Notes: generated from the letters alone by a model not told the origin. A stretch of DNA of 64,000 nucleotides from an uncultured Mollicutes bacterium (GCA_900539265.1 UQBM01000001.1:62001-126000); one strand, 5' to 3'; shown: positions 8,756 to 17,236, counted from the stretch's first letter. Program-made: numbers and translations.

Positions 8756-9871
8756 ATGAATAAAATATCGTTAAATGATTATAAAGGGTCAATGATATAT
8801 TTTCATTTTTTTGATACATATATAAAATTATTTGAAAAAGGTAAAGAAGTCATATTTAATGAACTCTATATAAATAATAGTTCATATAGAAGATGTAAAG
8901 AAAAAGAACAAGGAGTAGGACCAGAGATTATTTCAAAGTTAACTACTTATTATAATATAAAAGAAGTTAATAATGAGGATATAGATAATTATGAAATACT
9001 TTTAAATGACCTTTATACAAATATCTATTATAAAAATACTGATAATTACGAAGAAGACTTAAATAAATTAGAAACTTTAATAGCTGAAAATAATTTGATG
9101 TCACCAGTTTTTAAATTAATAAGATTATTACTACTTTTGAATTCTAAGAAAAGTGTAGAACAAGTGTATAATGAAAATACTCATGAATATAATTATATAA
9201 AAAAATTTAGTTCCTTTTATGTAGGAGAACTAAAAACTATTCTTAATATTATATCTTTATTCTTTGAATCAACTTCAGATAAATGTGAATGGGACCATGA
9301 TTTCAAAAATGCACTAGCTTATCAAATATTATCATCAAAATGTTTTAAAGACCAAAAGTATATAGAAGCAATATTTTATGCTACGAAAGCAAATGATATT
9401 TTAATAACTGATTATAATTACAAAAGAATAATTAGTGTTAATAACATTGTAATGCGTTCACTACTTTATATTGGTAACTACGAAGAATGTATGAAACTAT
9501 CAACAAAGCAAATTAGAAGTTTAGAATCATTAGGTGTTATAGGATATGATTTAATAGCAACAAAGTCGAGTTTGAATTTATCTTTACTTGGACTTAACAA
9601 ATATAAAGAAGTTTTAATTAACATTAATAATCAGGAAAAGATGGATTTATCAGATATTACTTCAATGCTTATATGCGAGTATAAATTAAATAAACAATCA
9701 TTTAAAGATTATTATAAAGATTTTATTGAAACAAATAAATTTAACGAATCAACTTTAAAATACCTAAATTTGCTAACTTATTACTTTACACATAGGGATA
9801 AAAAGATATTAAAAACCTTATCAAAAGCAAATATTAGTGGAATTTTAATAAACATTTTACAAAATATCTAA
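8756..9871 (+). CDS. TPR-like protein resembling peptide-responsive (RRNPP) regulators
   Basis: This 371-residue, Asn/Lys-rich protein has a good RBS (ATGGAGGAAA). The N-terminal ~70 residues include INNSSYRRCKEKEQGVG and IISKLTTYYNI. The rest is predicted to be all helical with TPR-like spacing (ILSSKCFKDQKYIEAIFYA, LLYIGNYEECMKLSTKQI). This design recalls Rgg/PlcR/AimR-type sensors, in which a helical repeat domain binds a peptide. A clear DNA-binding HTH is not visible to me in the N-terminus, so it could instead be a peptide-dependent protein regulator of the Rap type. It stands alone with its own promoter and terminator, next to the Rhs island. No signalling peptide gene was found. Confidence 0.45.
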   Translation: MNKISLNDYKGSMIYFHFFDTYIKLFEKGKEVIFNELYINNSSYRRCKEKEQGVGPEIISKLTTYYNIKEVNNEDIDNYEILLNDLYTNIYYKNTDNYEEDLNKLETLIAENNLMSPVFKLIRLLLLLNSKKSVEQVYNENTHEYNYIKKFSSFYVGELKTILNIISLFFESTSDKCEWDHDFKNALAYQILSSKCFKDQKYIEAIFYATKANDILITDYNYKRIISVNNIVMRSLLYIGNYEECMKLSTKQIRSLESLGVIGYDLIATKSSLNLSLLGLNKYKEVLININNQEKMDLSDITSMLICEYKLNKQSFKDYYKDFIETNKFNESTLKYLNLLTYYFTHRDKKILKTLSKANISGILINILQNI

Positions 9872-9938
9872 AATGGGCATTTTTATTACTCTAATTAAAA
9901 AGTGCTCAAATAATCACCCATTTATTGGGCTTTTTTTT
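9870..9938 (+). terminator. Probable compound terminator
   Basis: AAAATGGGC at 9870-9878 can pair with CACCCATTT around 9916-9923, enclosing an inner GCATTTTTA / TAAAAAGTGC hairpin. A T8 run follows at 9931-9938. Alternatively a short CCCA/TGGG hairpin sits directly on that T-run. Confidence 0.5.
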
Positions 9939-9991
9939 ATTAAAACGTATATATTTATAAAAAAATGCTCAATTATACAAACTTTAGTCAT

Positions 9992-10020
9992 TTGACAAAA
10001 CGTTATTTTTAATGTATACT
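9992..10020 (+). promoter_or_regulatory. Sigma-A-type promoter for the lipoprotein gene
   Basis: TTGACA (9992-9997), a 17-nt spacer and TATACT (10015-10020) lie 34 nt before the start codon at 10055. Confidence 0.75.
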
Positions 10021-10054
10021 AGTAATAAGATATTAATGTATAAAGAGAAGTTCA

Positions 10055-11107
10055 ATGTATAAGAGGTTTATATTATTAATTGCTATTTTAGCTTCATTAT
10101 TTTTAATAGGGTGTAATCAGACTAAGCATATTCATATTAAGTGTGAAGAATGTGGTAAATGTACTGATGTAAATTGTGATGGACTAGAAGAAGAAAGGTG
10201 TCAAGGACATCAACATTATATATTTAACTTAACGATAACTGATGAAGATAATTTTATTTATGATAAGACAGCTGAAACAAGTTTTGAATCAGGCACTAAA
10301 ATTGTGATGCACTCTCGCCCAATAATGGATGCTGATTTAGCAATGTACATAAATGGTGAGTTTCATTCTATTCAAAATACAATTCGAGTAAATGATGAAT
10401 ACGTTTGGGAATACTCTTTTGTAATGCTAGCAAGAGATACTACTATTGAATTTAAGACTCAAACATTAGAATATTCTGATGTAAAAACTATTCTTGGTAT
10501 TACATCACTAACAAGAGAAGATATCTTAAGAATAAAATATTCAAGTTCTAACATAGAGGATGACAATAAACCTAAACCTGGTACTTTAAAATTAGTTATC
10601 AGTATTGCTGACTATGAAGATATTACTTCTATGTTGGAATTTATGAAAGTAACTGTAATTGAAGATAGAAGTGATGACTGGCAAGAAGATGCAGGTATAT
10701 GTAATAAATATTCAATTTATACAAACGATAAAAAGTATGATTTCGAAATAGTTAATGGATATATATTAGTTAATAATAAACACTATAAAGTTTTAGGGTA
10801 TGAACCAGGCTGGAACTATGGGGATGTCACTTTTGCTTTTAATACTAATTTAGATTCATATGAGGCATACACATTAGATGGAACTAAAATAGGTGATTTT
10901 AATGGTCTATCTGAATTTGAGTTTTATGAAATTGATAGTCCTTTAACAGGTGTAGATGATTATGGATATTTAGAAACTGAGTTTGGAATAATTTATATTC
11001 ATGATGCAAAAATATTTTACATCAAAGAAGGAGAAAATTATACTTATTATGAATTAGTTTGGGAATGGGAAAAAGACTTTAGTGATATATTTAACAAACA
11101 TAATTAA
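10055..11107 (+). CDS. Lipoprotein of unknown function with a Cys/His-rich N-terminus
   Basis: The 350-residue protein has a lipoprotein signal: positive start MYKR, hydrophobic stretch and lipobox LIGC (acylated Cys at residue 20), so it is anchored to the outer face of the membrane. Just after the anchor is a Cys/His-rich stretch (HIKCEECGKCTDVNCDG and EERCQGH) that could hold a metal. The remainder has no fold I recognise; it contains beta-strand-rich blocks (residues 60-120 and 200-350). A Cys/His-rich stretch also opens the amidase lipoprotein at 24035, suggesting a recurring surface module in this organism. It has its own promoter and terminator. Function is not assigned. Confidence 0.7.
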   Translation: MYKRFILLIAILASLFLIGCNQTKHIHIKCEECGKCTDVNCDGLEEERCQGHQHYIFNLTITDEDNFIYDKTAETSFESGTKIVMHSRPIMDADLAMYINGEFHSIQNTIRVNDEYVWEYSFVMLARDTTIEFKTQTLEYSDVKTILGITSLTREDILRIKYSSSNIEDDNKPKPGTLKLVISIADYEDITSMLEFMKVTVIEDRSDDWQEDAGICNKYSIYTNDKKYDFEIVNGYILVNNKHYKVLGYEPGWNYGDVTFAFNTNLDSYEAYTLDGTKIGDFNGLSEFEFYEIDSPLTGVDDYGYLETEFGIIYIHDAKIFYIKEGENYTYYELVWEWEKDFSDIFNKHN

Positions 11108-11117
11108 TAAATAGTTA

Positions 11118-11149
11118 AGCATCAAGGCAAATACGCTTTGGTGCTTTTT
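11118..11149 (+). terminator. Intrinsic terminator after the lipoprotein gene
   Basis: AGCATCAAGGC (11118-11128) pairs, with two G-U pairs, with GCTTTGGTGCT (11134-11144), followed by TTTTTC. Confidence 0.75.
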
Positions 11150-11268
11150 CTCTTTATGCAATTTTTACAATGTAAACTAATAATTATGCATCTTTTATAA
11201 TTGAAACTATCAAATATAAAACATTACGCAGTATACACACATTAAAGTACTATAAAAAGCCTTCATTA

Positions 11269-11305
11269 GTGAAGTGAACCCCATTTAGTTCACACATAAA
11301 ATAAG
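11269..11305 (+). repeat. Left inverted repeat of the IS element
   Basis: 37 nt beginning GTGAAGTGAACCCCA. It is the exact reverse complement of 12379-12415. Confidence 0.9.
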
Positions 11306-11350
11306 ACTATATCTCCTTATGATATAATGATATCGTAAGGAGGTTTTTTT

Positions 11351-11644
11351 ATGGCAAGAAAAGGAATTAAACACAATAATTATACAGTTGAGTTTATACA
11401 AGAAGTTTTGGAAAAATATTATTCTGGCCAAGGTGGATTCACTTCTCTAGCTAATGAGTATAAAATTCCAATTAAAACCATTAAAACATGGGTTTATAGG
11501 ATGAATAAAGGAATTAATGTTTTTAAAAATAAAAAAACAAACTCATTAGGTCGTCCTAAAGAATTTGAAATTGATTATAAGGAAAGATATGAAATATTAA
11601 AAAAATTCCTGACCTTCATAAAAGCACAACGAAAGAAAAAATAA
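11351..11644 (+). CDS. IS150-type transposase OrfA
   Basis: The 97-residue protein has an N-terminal helix-turn-helix (LANEYKIPIKTIKTWVYRM) that would bind the element's ends, and a basic tail (ILKKFLTFIKAQRKKK). The stop sits on an A-rich run (AAAGAAAAAATAA, about 11632-11644). The OrfB remnant resumes in the -1 frame immediately after, the usual arrangement in which OrfAB is made by -1 slippage. A strong RBS (AAGGAGG at 11337-11343) precedes ATG. OrfA itself appears intact, so it could still act as a binding protein or repressor at the repeats. Confidence 0.85.
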   Translation: MARKGIKHNNYTVEFIQEVLEKYYSGQGGFTSLANEYKIPIKTIKTWVYRMNKGINVFKNKKTNSLGRPKEFEIDYKERYEILKKFLTFIKAQRKKK

Positions 11645-12352
11645 TTTTTATTAATCTTTATTTAAACTTATATAGTTTGAAAAATATGTGCGAAGTGTTG
11701 AAAATCTCTACTAGAACATATATAAATATAGAAACGTTGAAGATAAAGATTATTATGATTATTTAATTATAAAAAGGTATTACGAATTATGAATAAATAT
11801 AATTTAAGGGCAGAATACGTAAAGAAAATACATCCACATACATATAAGCGGATTGAAGAAAATGTTGAACCAAACTTACTAAATAGGAATTTTGATATTG
11901 AACATCCTAATAAAGTATGGGTAACTGATATAACTTATCTTATATTTAATAATAAACGTGCATATTTATCTACAATATTAGATTTATTTGATCGAAAAGT
12001 AGTAGCATATAGAATTTCTAAATTTAATGATAATCAATTAGTTATTGATACATTAAATGAAGCTATAGCTAAAAATAAAGACGTATATGGACTAATCATT
12101 CACAGTGATCAGGGTTTTCAATATACGTCTTTTAGTTACAAAGCCATATGCGAGTCAGTAGGTATTCAGATTTCAATGAGTCGCAAGGGAACACCGCTTG
12201 ATGATTCTCCAATGGAAAGTTATCATAGTATTCTTAAAAAAGAGACTTTGTATAATAATTATATCACAAATTTAGAAGAATATATAGCAATTGTAGAAGA
12301 TTGGATAGAATTTTATAATACAAAAAGAATTAAAAATAGGAAGAGAAAATAA
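11645..12352 (+). pseudogene. Broken IS150-type transposase OrfB
   Basis: Three pieces in three frames reconstruct OrfB: LYSLKNMCEVLKISTRTY (frame of 11641), then NVEDKDYYDYLIIK (frame of 11733), then MNKYNLRAEYVKKIHPHTYK onward (frame of 11789, 187 codons to 12352). Roughly 30-40 residues normally found between 'LIIKK' and 'MNKYNL' (the 'TYGYRRI' region) are missing. The catalytic triad is still readable in the long piece: WVTDITYL, IHSDQGFQY and SPMESYHSILKKE. The C-terminus stops early (FYNTKRIKNRKRK) without the usual 'LSPVQYR' end. The conclusion is an inactive copy with at least one frameshift and one deletion. Confidence 0.85.
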
Positions 12353-12378
12353 TCTCTTCCTTTTATTTAGACATAAGA

Positions 12379-12415
12379 CTTATTTTATGTGTGAACTAAA
12401 TGGGGTTCACTTCAC
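12379..12415 (-). repeat. Right inverted repeat of the IS element
   Basis: 37 nt ending GGGGTTCACTTCAC. It is the perfect complement of 11269-11305. Confidence 0.9.
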
Positions 12416-12850
12416 TTTTATATCAGTAATTAAAGTCTTATTATTTTCATTAATATAAAGTGAAGTGATAAGAAGTGCTATCAAGAGGATAAAGTCATTA
12501 TTTATTATAAAATAATATTAGAATAGGATAAAGTAAAGGATAGTATGTTGTAATATTAAATGAGAACACATAGTAGAAAGTATATTTAGAAGATATGTAA
12601 GTGGAGATACCTTTTAACAAATGGTGAATGTCCCATACTGATAAACTAAAAAACAAGAAAAGAAGTTTGTTTTCATTAAGTACAATTTAAAGTAGGTTAA
12701 AAAAAATACATAGGAAATGCAATAGAGATATCCTAAGTATTATAAGTTAAAAAATATTTGATATAGTATAAACTAAATGAGTGAATTATAATAATATAAG
12801 AGGATTATCAAAGATAGATAAAGGTAGATTTCAAGTAAATAGCAATTGGT
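12416..12850. other. Non-coding stretch between the IS and chrA
   Basis: 435 nt of AT-rich sequence with stops in all frames. I see no RNA gene, repeat or recognisable gene remnant. It could be relic DNA left by earlier insertions. Confidence 0.4.
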
Positions 12851-13420
12851 TTAGATTAAACTACAAACTATAATTCCTAAAATAGCACATATTAAAATGG
12901 TAAATATCGCATTAAGATTTTTCTTAAATATTTTTTTTACTATGAATGAAATAGTCATAATAATAAACAAAATAATCATTGAAGCAAGATTAAATTGAAA
13001 GGATGATAAATTTATATATCCTATTGACTTTGCAAGTAAAATGAGTCCAGTAGAAAGAATTAAACCAAGAACGACACTATTTATTCCTAAAAAGGCAAAC
13101 TTAACATATTTGTTATCCATAATATGAGTAAAAAATTTAGCAATTAAAAGAATGATAATAAAAGAGGGAAGAGTTACTCCAATAGTTGCCACGAGTGAAC
13201 CGAGAAAACCAGAATGAATTGAACCGATATAGGTAGCCATATTAATTGCAATAGGTCCTGGAGTTGATTCACAAATACCAATAAAATTGTAGAATTGAGT
13301 TTCGCTTAGCCAACCATATTTTAAAACTGTTTCTTTTAATAGTGGAATCATTGCATATCCACCACCAATTGTAAAAAAACCAATTTTCAAAAATTCGAAA
13401 AATAAAAGAAGTAGCTCCAT
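12851..13420 (-). CDS. chrA: Chromate transporter, short-chain subunit 2
   Basis: This 189-residue CHR-family membrane protein begins MELLLLFFEFLKIGFFTIGG, the conserved 'FlkiG...tiGGGyamiPll' opening. It is followed by GICESTPGPIAINMATYIG (the ESTPGPI signature) and further hydrophobic helices. Short-chain CHR proteins work as pairs of about 190 residues that form one transporter, proposed to extrude chromate or related oxyanions; the true substrate here is not shown. The start at 13420 is fixed by AAAGGAAAGGAAAA upstream and homology. The frame stays open further upstream, but that part is the other subunit's gene read in another frame. ATG overlaps the upstream gene's TAA as TAATG, implying translational coupling. 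Confidence 0.85.
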   Translation of the reverse strand: MELLLLFFEFLKIGFFTIGGGYAMIPLLKETVLKYGWLSETQFYNFIGICESTPGPIAINMATYIGSIHSGFLGSLVATIGVTLPSFIIILLIAKFFTHIMDNKYVKFAFLGINSVVLGLILSTGLILLAKSIGYINLSSFQFNLASMIILFIIMTISFIVKKIFKKNLNAIFTILICAILGIIVCSLI

Positions 13421-13980
13421 TATAATGTTTTCCTTTCCTTTATCATTGATAATATAATACCGAGTACTGCTCCAATTAAAATTAAAAATATTGAAGAAAA
13501 GTTTAAAGCAAATAAATCTAGAAGAACCATTATGAATATTACACTTATAATAATGATTTTTTGCCATATATTTTTCTTCATTTTTATAAACATATCTATC
13601 CCTGCTTTGGTTATTAAATAAGCGACAGCACATTTTATTCCTACAAAGGCATATTGGACATAGAGGTTTTCCATTAATTTGTTTAAAAACAAACTAATTA
13701 TAAATATGAATAAAAAAGCAGGAAATATTACACCAAGAGTTGAAAGCATACTACCCAATAATTTTCCTTTTTTATAGCCAATAAAAGTTGCAAGGTTAAT
13801 TGCAATAGGGCCAGGGGTAGACTCGGCAATGCCACATATTTCTAGCAATTCATCATTAGTCATCCACCTCTTTTTTTTCACTACAATGTCATTTAATTGA
13901 GCAATCATTGCATAACCACCACCAAAGGTAGTTGCTCCTAATTTTAAAAATGTTAAAAATAAATCTAGATAAATATTCAT
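13420..13980 (-). CDS. chrA: Chromate transporter, short-chain subunit 1
   Basis: This 186-residue CHR-family protein is the partner of the following subunit: LFLTFLKLGATTFGGGYAMI near the N-terminus, ICGIAESTPGPIAINLATFI, then hydrophobic helices. The two halves share the GGGYAMI and ESTPGPIAIN motifs, the usual duplicated short-chain arrangement. RBS AAGGAGG lies 10 nt before ATG (13980); GTG three bases upstream is an alternative at 7-nt spacing. It is divergently oriented from the DUF134-NifX gene, sharing a ~390-nt intergenic region. Substrate specificity is not determinable from sequence. Confidence 0.85.
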   Translation of the reverse strand: MNIYLDLFLTFLKLGATTFGGGYAMIAQLNDIVVKKKRWMTNDELLEICGIAESTPGPIAINLATFIGYKKGKLLGSMLSTLGVIFPAFLFIFIISLFLNKLMENLYVQYAFVGIKCAVAYLITKAGIDMFIKMKKNIWQKIIIISVIFIMVLLDLFALNFSSIFLILIGAVLGIILSMIKERKTL

Positions 13981-13983
13981 CAC

Positions 13984-14370
13984 TTATTTTCCTCCTTGAG
14001 ACTAAAGTAATTGTATCTTACAAATCATTATATCTATAAACGCTAAGAGTTTTTCTCGTTTATGTTTTAGTAATAATCTAATATGTTTACAATTATACGT
14101 AAAATCCTATATAATTTTGTAATTGAATTTATTATACCACTTGTATAAGTATAAGTAAACTATTATAATTTTATAAAGTGATGAAAAAATTGATAAAGAA
14201 TGTAATGAATACTAAATAATACAACAAAGGATATCAGTTAATTTTATTTGTTATCTTGACTTAAGAAACATAAGAATGATAGTGAAAAATAGAATTATAA
14301 ATATTAAAAATACATAATTATTGACATATGTCATAAATAAGAGTAAAATCATATTAAAGGAGAAAACTTT
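13984..14370. other. Divergent intergenic region between chrA and the DUF134 gene
   Basis: No coding frame. It contains the chrA RBS at its left edge and, at the right, a clear promoter with an embedded palindrome (14321-14349). The middle is AT-rich and featureless. Confidence 0.5.
14321..14349 (+). promoter_or_regulatory. Promoter with a palindromic operator over the -35 box
   Basis: TTGACA (14321-14326), a 17-nt spacer and TAAAAT (14344-14349) precede the gene at 14371. The perfect 12-bp palindrome TGACATATGTCA (14322-14333) overlaps the -35 element, a likely site for a dimeric repressor. That could be the DUF134 helix-turn-helix protein itself, which is inference. Confidence 0.65.
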
Positions 14371-15138
14371 ATGCCTAGACCATTTAAGAAAAGATTTATT
14401 TGTCAAGAACCAAAATTTAAAAGATTTAATTGTATAAATAATAATGAAAAGGTTACACTAACAGTTGATGAATTTGAGGTAATTAGATTGATTGATTTTG
14501 AGTCACTTACGCAACTTGAATGTGCAGAACAAATGCAAGTTGCTAGAACAACTGTGCAATCAATGTATGATAAAGCTAGAAAAATAATTGCTGACGCACT
14601 TGTTAATGGCAAACAAATCATAATTGAAGGTGGAGAGTATCAATTGTGTGAGTACTATCAAAGTGGTTGCAAACATGGTTGTGGCAAAAAGTGTCAACTT
14701 CTAAATCTAAAAAATGAAAAGAAAGGTCTAAATAATATGAAAACTTTTATAGCAGTTACTTATGAAAATGGAAATGTATTTCAACATTTTGGTCACACAG
14801 AAGAGGTGAAAATTTATGAAATAGAAGATAAGAAAATAGTATCTTCAAAAATCTTATCTACCACTGGCTATGGTCATGGAGCTTTAGCAACTTTTTTGAA
14901 AAATAATAAGGTTGATGTACTAATTTGTGGTGGTATTGGTGGGGGAGCTCAAGCCGCCTTGATGAATGCAAATATATCTTTTTTTGGTGGTGTAACTGGG
15001 AAAGCTGATGAAGTTGTGGAAGCATATGTCAAAGGAACTTTAGAGTATAATCCAGATGTAAAGTGTAATAACCATGAAAATCATAGCGGACATAATCATA
15101 GTTGTAGCGGAGAAAATTGTGCCAAAGAACATTGTTAA
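14371..15138 (+). CDS. DUF134 helix-turn-helix protein fused to a NifX/NifB-type FeMo-cofactor-binding domain
   Basis: The 255-residue fusion has an N-terminal DUF134 domain (MPRPFKKRFICQEP, then LTQLECAEQMQVARTTVQSM, a sigma-4-like HTH) and a Cys cluster (CKHGCGKKCQ). From about residue 123 a dinitrogenase iron-molybdenum cofactor-type domain follows (FIAVTYENGNVFQHFGHTEE ... VDVLICGGIGGGAQAAL). The tail is His/Cys-rich (HENHSGHNHSCSGENC), suited to metal binding. The two domains are often separate neighbouring genes in anaerobes; here they are one frame. A likely role is sensing or handling metal or Fe-S clusters with DNA binding, not nitrogen fixation, as no nif genes are present. RBS AAAGGAG is well placed. 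Confidence 0.85.
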   Translation: MPRPFKKRFICQEPKFKRFNCINNNEKVTLTVDEFEVIRLIDFESLTQLECAEQMQVARTTVQSMYDKARKIIADALVNGKQIIIEGGEYQLCEYYQSGCKHGCGKKCQLLNLKNEKKGLNNMKTFIAVTYENGNVFQHFGHTEEVKIYEIEDKKIVSSKILSTTGYGHGALATFLKNNKVDVLICGGIGGGAQAALMNANISFFGGVTGKADEVVEAYVKGTLEYNPDVKCNNHENHSGHNHSCSGENCAKEHC

Positions 15139-15151
15139 TATAAAATTATTT

Positions 15152-15184
15152 AAAAAGTCATTAAAAATTTTAGTGACTTTTATT
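15152..15184 (+). terminator. Intrinsic terminator after the DUF134-NifX gene
   Basis: AAAAAGTCATTAAAA pairs with TTTTAGTGACTTTTA (one mismatch) in a tight AT hairpin ending in a T-rich run. Confidence 0.65.
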
Positions 15185-15373
15185 TTACAAAATTTTTATA
15201 AAGCACTGAACATCTTTCATCAAATTTTTATAATTTATATGTAAATATAATGAATGAAAGTTCTTGAAGTTACTTGTTAAAAAATACCCATATATTGTTT
15301 AAGATAGGATTGAGATTATTTTTTAAAATTTATCATTGGTCTTTGTTAATTAAATAATTTTGATAGAGTAAAT

Positions 15374-15418
15374 GAAGAAAAGCATCACAAATCAATGATG
15401 CTAGATTAATGATGCTTT
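15374..15418 (-). terminator. Intrinsic terminator of the vWA gene
   Basis: On the minus strand AAAGCATCA pairs with TGATGCTTT around a 21-nt loop, followed by TCTTC. It lies about 15 nt past the vWA stop codon. Confidence 0.55.
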
Positions 15419-15432
15419 CCGTTAAATTAGTA

Positions 15433-16818
15433 TTATGATAAATTGGTTAGAACTGTATCACAACAATTAAAGTCATAGTCTATGTAATTAGCAATGAAGC
15501 TTACTCTAAACTTTCTAGGTGTGCACATCATATTGAATGAATTGGTAACGTTTAAATCTTCTGGTAGGACAAATTTAATACATTTGATAAGTATATCTTG
15601 ACAAGTATTTTGAGTATGGGCTGGTATGGTTAGAACTTTAAATCCTCTTTTATATTCTACATCAAAATCATCCACTTCATTTAACATAACTGCTAAGGCT
15701 ACTCGTTTATTTGGACAAACGTTTTTAATTGTAGTATCAATTTGAAGAATTCTACCTAAAGAAGTTAGTTCAATGTCGCCTGCATCAAATTCAATAGAAT
15801 CTTTGCAACCAGTTATTTCTAAATCAACCTTTGTAGGACATGGTTCTGTGATTACAGTGTCATCACACTCAACTAAAATACTTGGATCTGGGAAGGTTAC
15901 TACATTTCCTTCAGAATCGGTATAATCAATATCTTCATTGACTTTTATTTCACCTGTGCAAGGTCCAATATGTTTAACGGTAAACTCTAATATTGCACCT
16001 TCAGAACCGGTTACACCTAGTTCATCAATTTTCCATTCAACCGTTGTATTATTTAATTTTATAGCATTTCCAATGTTTGGTGTATCAATATCAGTTATTT
16101 CAAAACAATCATTTATTGTATCTGTAAGTACAATATTTGTTGCACCGGTTTTAGAAATATTTTTTGCCAAATCTTCAAAAATATTTTCTAATTCTTCATC
16201 ATCAGGTGTAATAACTACATAAGCACTATCAGGATCAGATGCCCATGCATTTAATGCATTTACATCAATTCCAGTTTGTCCAGATAGACCAATACTATAA
16301 ATAATTATTCCTTGTGATTTAGCTAAAGTGGCAACAGTATTAGGATTGCCACCTGCTGTAGTTAATCCATCGGTAAACATGATCATTACTTTTGCATTTG
16401 TTGATGTTGGTTCAAATAATTGTAATGCTTTTGTAAAGGCATCTGCATGATTTGTAGATCCAGATGCTGATAAATTATCTACAGCCGTTTTTAAATCATT
16501 AACTGAAGTTATTAATTGTGTATCTTGAGTTGCTGTAGTTGAAAAACTTACAATACCAATTCTACTTCCACCTCCTATTTGTCCATCATGTGAGCTATCA
16601 GTTGATTCATCAATAATATCAATAAACTTTTTAGCTCCATTTTTTAAATTTGCAAGGGCACTACCAGCCATACTACCAGATCTGTCTAGAATTAAAACTA
16701 TATCTGTAGGATTGGTTGTAATATCAGGTGAAGCGGTTAAAGATAGAGTAACTTTAAACGATTCATTACATGATATAGTAGTGGCATTGACTTGCTTGTT
16801 GGAATTTGTTATTCCCAT
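15433..16818 (-). CDS. von Willebrand factor A domain protein
   Basis: The 461-residue protein contains a complete vWA domain (about residues 37-215). The MIDAS metal site starts DRSGS (D45-S49), with a threonine-containing loop (SGSTNHADAF) and MFTDGLTTAGG supplying the later acidic residue. Residues about 215-310 form a beta-rich domain (GATNIVLTDTINDCFEITD) like those next to vWA in Firmicute surface proteins. The C-terminal ~140 residues are a Cys-containing domain (ITGCKDSIEFDAGDIEL ... CQDILIKCIKFVLP) that I do not recognise. Notably there is no signal peptide, TM segment or LPXTG, so it is either cytoplasmic or exported by a non-Sec route. RBS AAAGGAATTGAT precedes ATG. Confidence 0.8.
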   Translation of the reverse strand: MGITNSNKQVNATTISCNESFKVTLSLTASPDITTNPTDIVLILDRSGSMAGSALANLKNGAKKFIDIIDESTDSSHDGQIGGGSRIGIVSFSTTATQDTQLITSVNDLKTAVDNLSASGSTNHADAFTKALQLFEPTSTNAKVMIMFTDGLTTAGGNPNTVATLAKSQGIIIYSIGLSGQTGIDVNALNAWASDPDSAYVVITPDDEELENIFEDLAKNISKTGATNIVLTDTINDCFEITDIDTPNIGNAIKLNNTTVEWKIDELGVTGSEGAILEFTVKHIGPCTGEIKVNEDIDYTDSEGNVVTFPDPSILVECDDTVITEPCPTKVDLEITGCKDSIEFDAGDIELTSLGRILQIDTTIKNVCPNKRVALAVMLNEVDDFDVEYKRGFKVLTIPAHTQNTCQDILIKCIKFVLPEDLNVTNSFNMMCTPRKFRVSFIANYIDYDFNCCDTVLTNLS

Positions 16819-17236
16819 TTTATCAATTCCTTTCTGAATCTATTTTAGATTCATTATATTTTATGAATAAAGTAAAAAAAGGTATGGGGGCATAAAACGT
16901 TATCTATATTTTTTTAAAAATAATTTATTTATAATTATTATGAAAAACATTTTAGTTGAGATTAAAAATAAGTAAAATTTTATTTTAATATATAATATAA
17001 TAGTTTCAATTCATAAAGTTATTATTGATAAAATAGTTGAAAAGGATAAAAATTTAGTGTATAATAATAAAGAAAATGGAATGAAAATATTATAAATTCT
17101 TAAAATTGTGCAAAAATAAAATATGATTTAGTATTGTTTTTATGTTATTGTTTCTTGATTATTTCCTACTTTTTATTAAAAAATTAAAAATAAATATTTT
17201 AAAAATTGATGATAATAGGATTAAGTGGTGATATTG
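16819..17236. other. AT-rich intergenic region upstream of two divergent genes
   Basis: No coding frame. On the minus strand a TATAAT (complement of 16853-16858) sits just upstream of an 8-bp inverted repeat (16835-16853). The rest, including 16900-17220, is low-complexity AT sequence. Confidence 0.45.
16835..16853 (-). promoter_or_regulatory. Inverted repeat at the probable vWA transcription start
   Basis: TGAATCTA-TTT-TAGATTCA is a perfect 8-bp inverted repeat directly downstream of a minus-strand TATAAT and 17 nt ahead of the vWA start codon. It is placed like an operator spanning +1, or it could form a small 5' UTR hairpin. Confidence 0.45.

Larger units (their letters stand above)
11269..12415 (+). 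mobile_element. IS3-family (IS150-like) insertion sequence, decayed
   Basis: About 1.15 kb bounded by perfect 37-bp inverted repeats (11269-11305 and 12379-12415). It encodes an OrfA with a helix-turn-helix and a DDE-type OrfB. The left end carries the ACCCCATTTAGTT pattern shared with IS150-type ends. OrfB is interrupted by frame changes and an internal deletion, so the copy cannot make its own transposase, although the ends look mobilisable in trans. I see no convincing target-site duplication (left flank CATTA, right flank TTTTA). Confidence 0.85.

Noticed and set aside
11250..12430. Target-site duplication flanking the IS
   Set aside because: Flanks CATTA and TTTTA do not match convincingly under any small shift of the ends.
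13421..13633. Upstream extension of the second chrA subunit frame
   Set aside because: These 71 codons are the first subunit gene read in another frame; the RBS and homology place the start at 13420.
14371..15138. Nitrogenase cofactor biosynthesis
   Set aside because: The NifX-type domain occurs in many non-fixing anaerobes and no nif genes are nearby.
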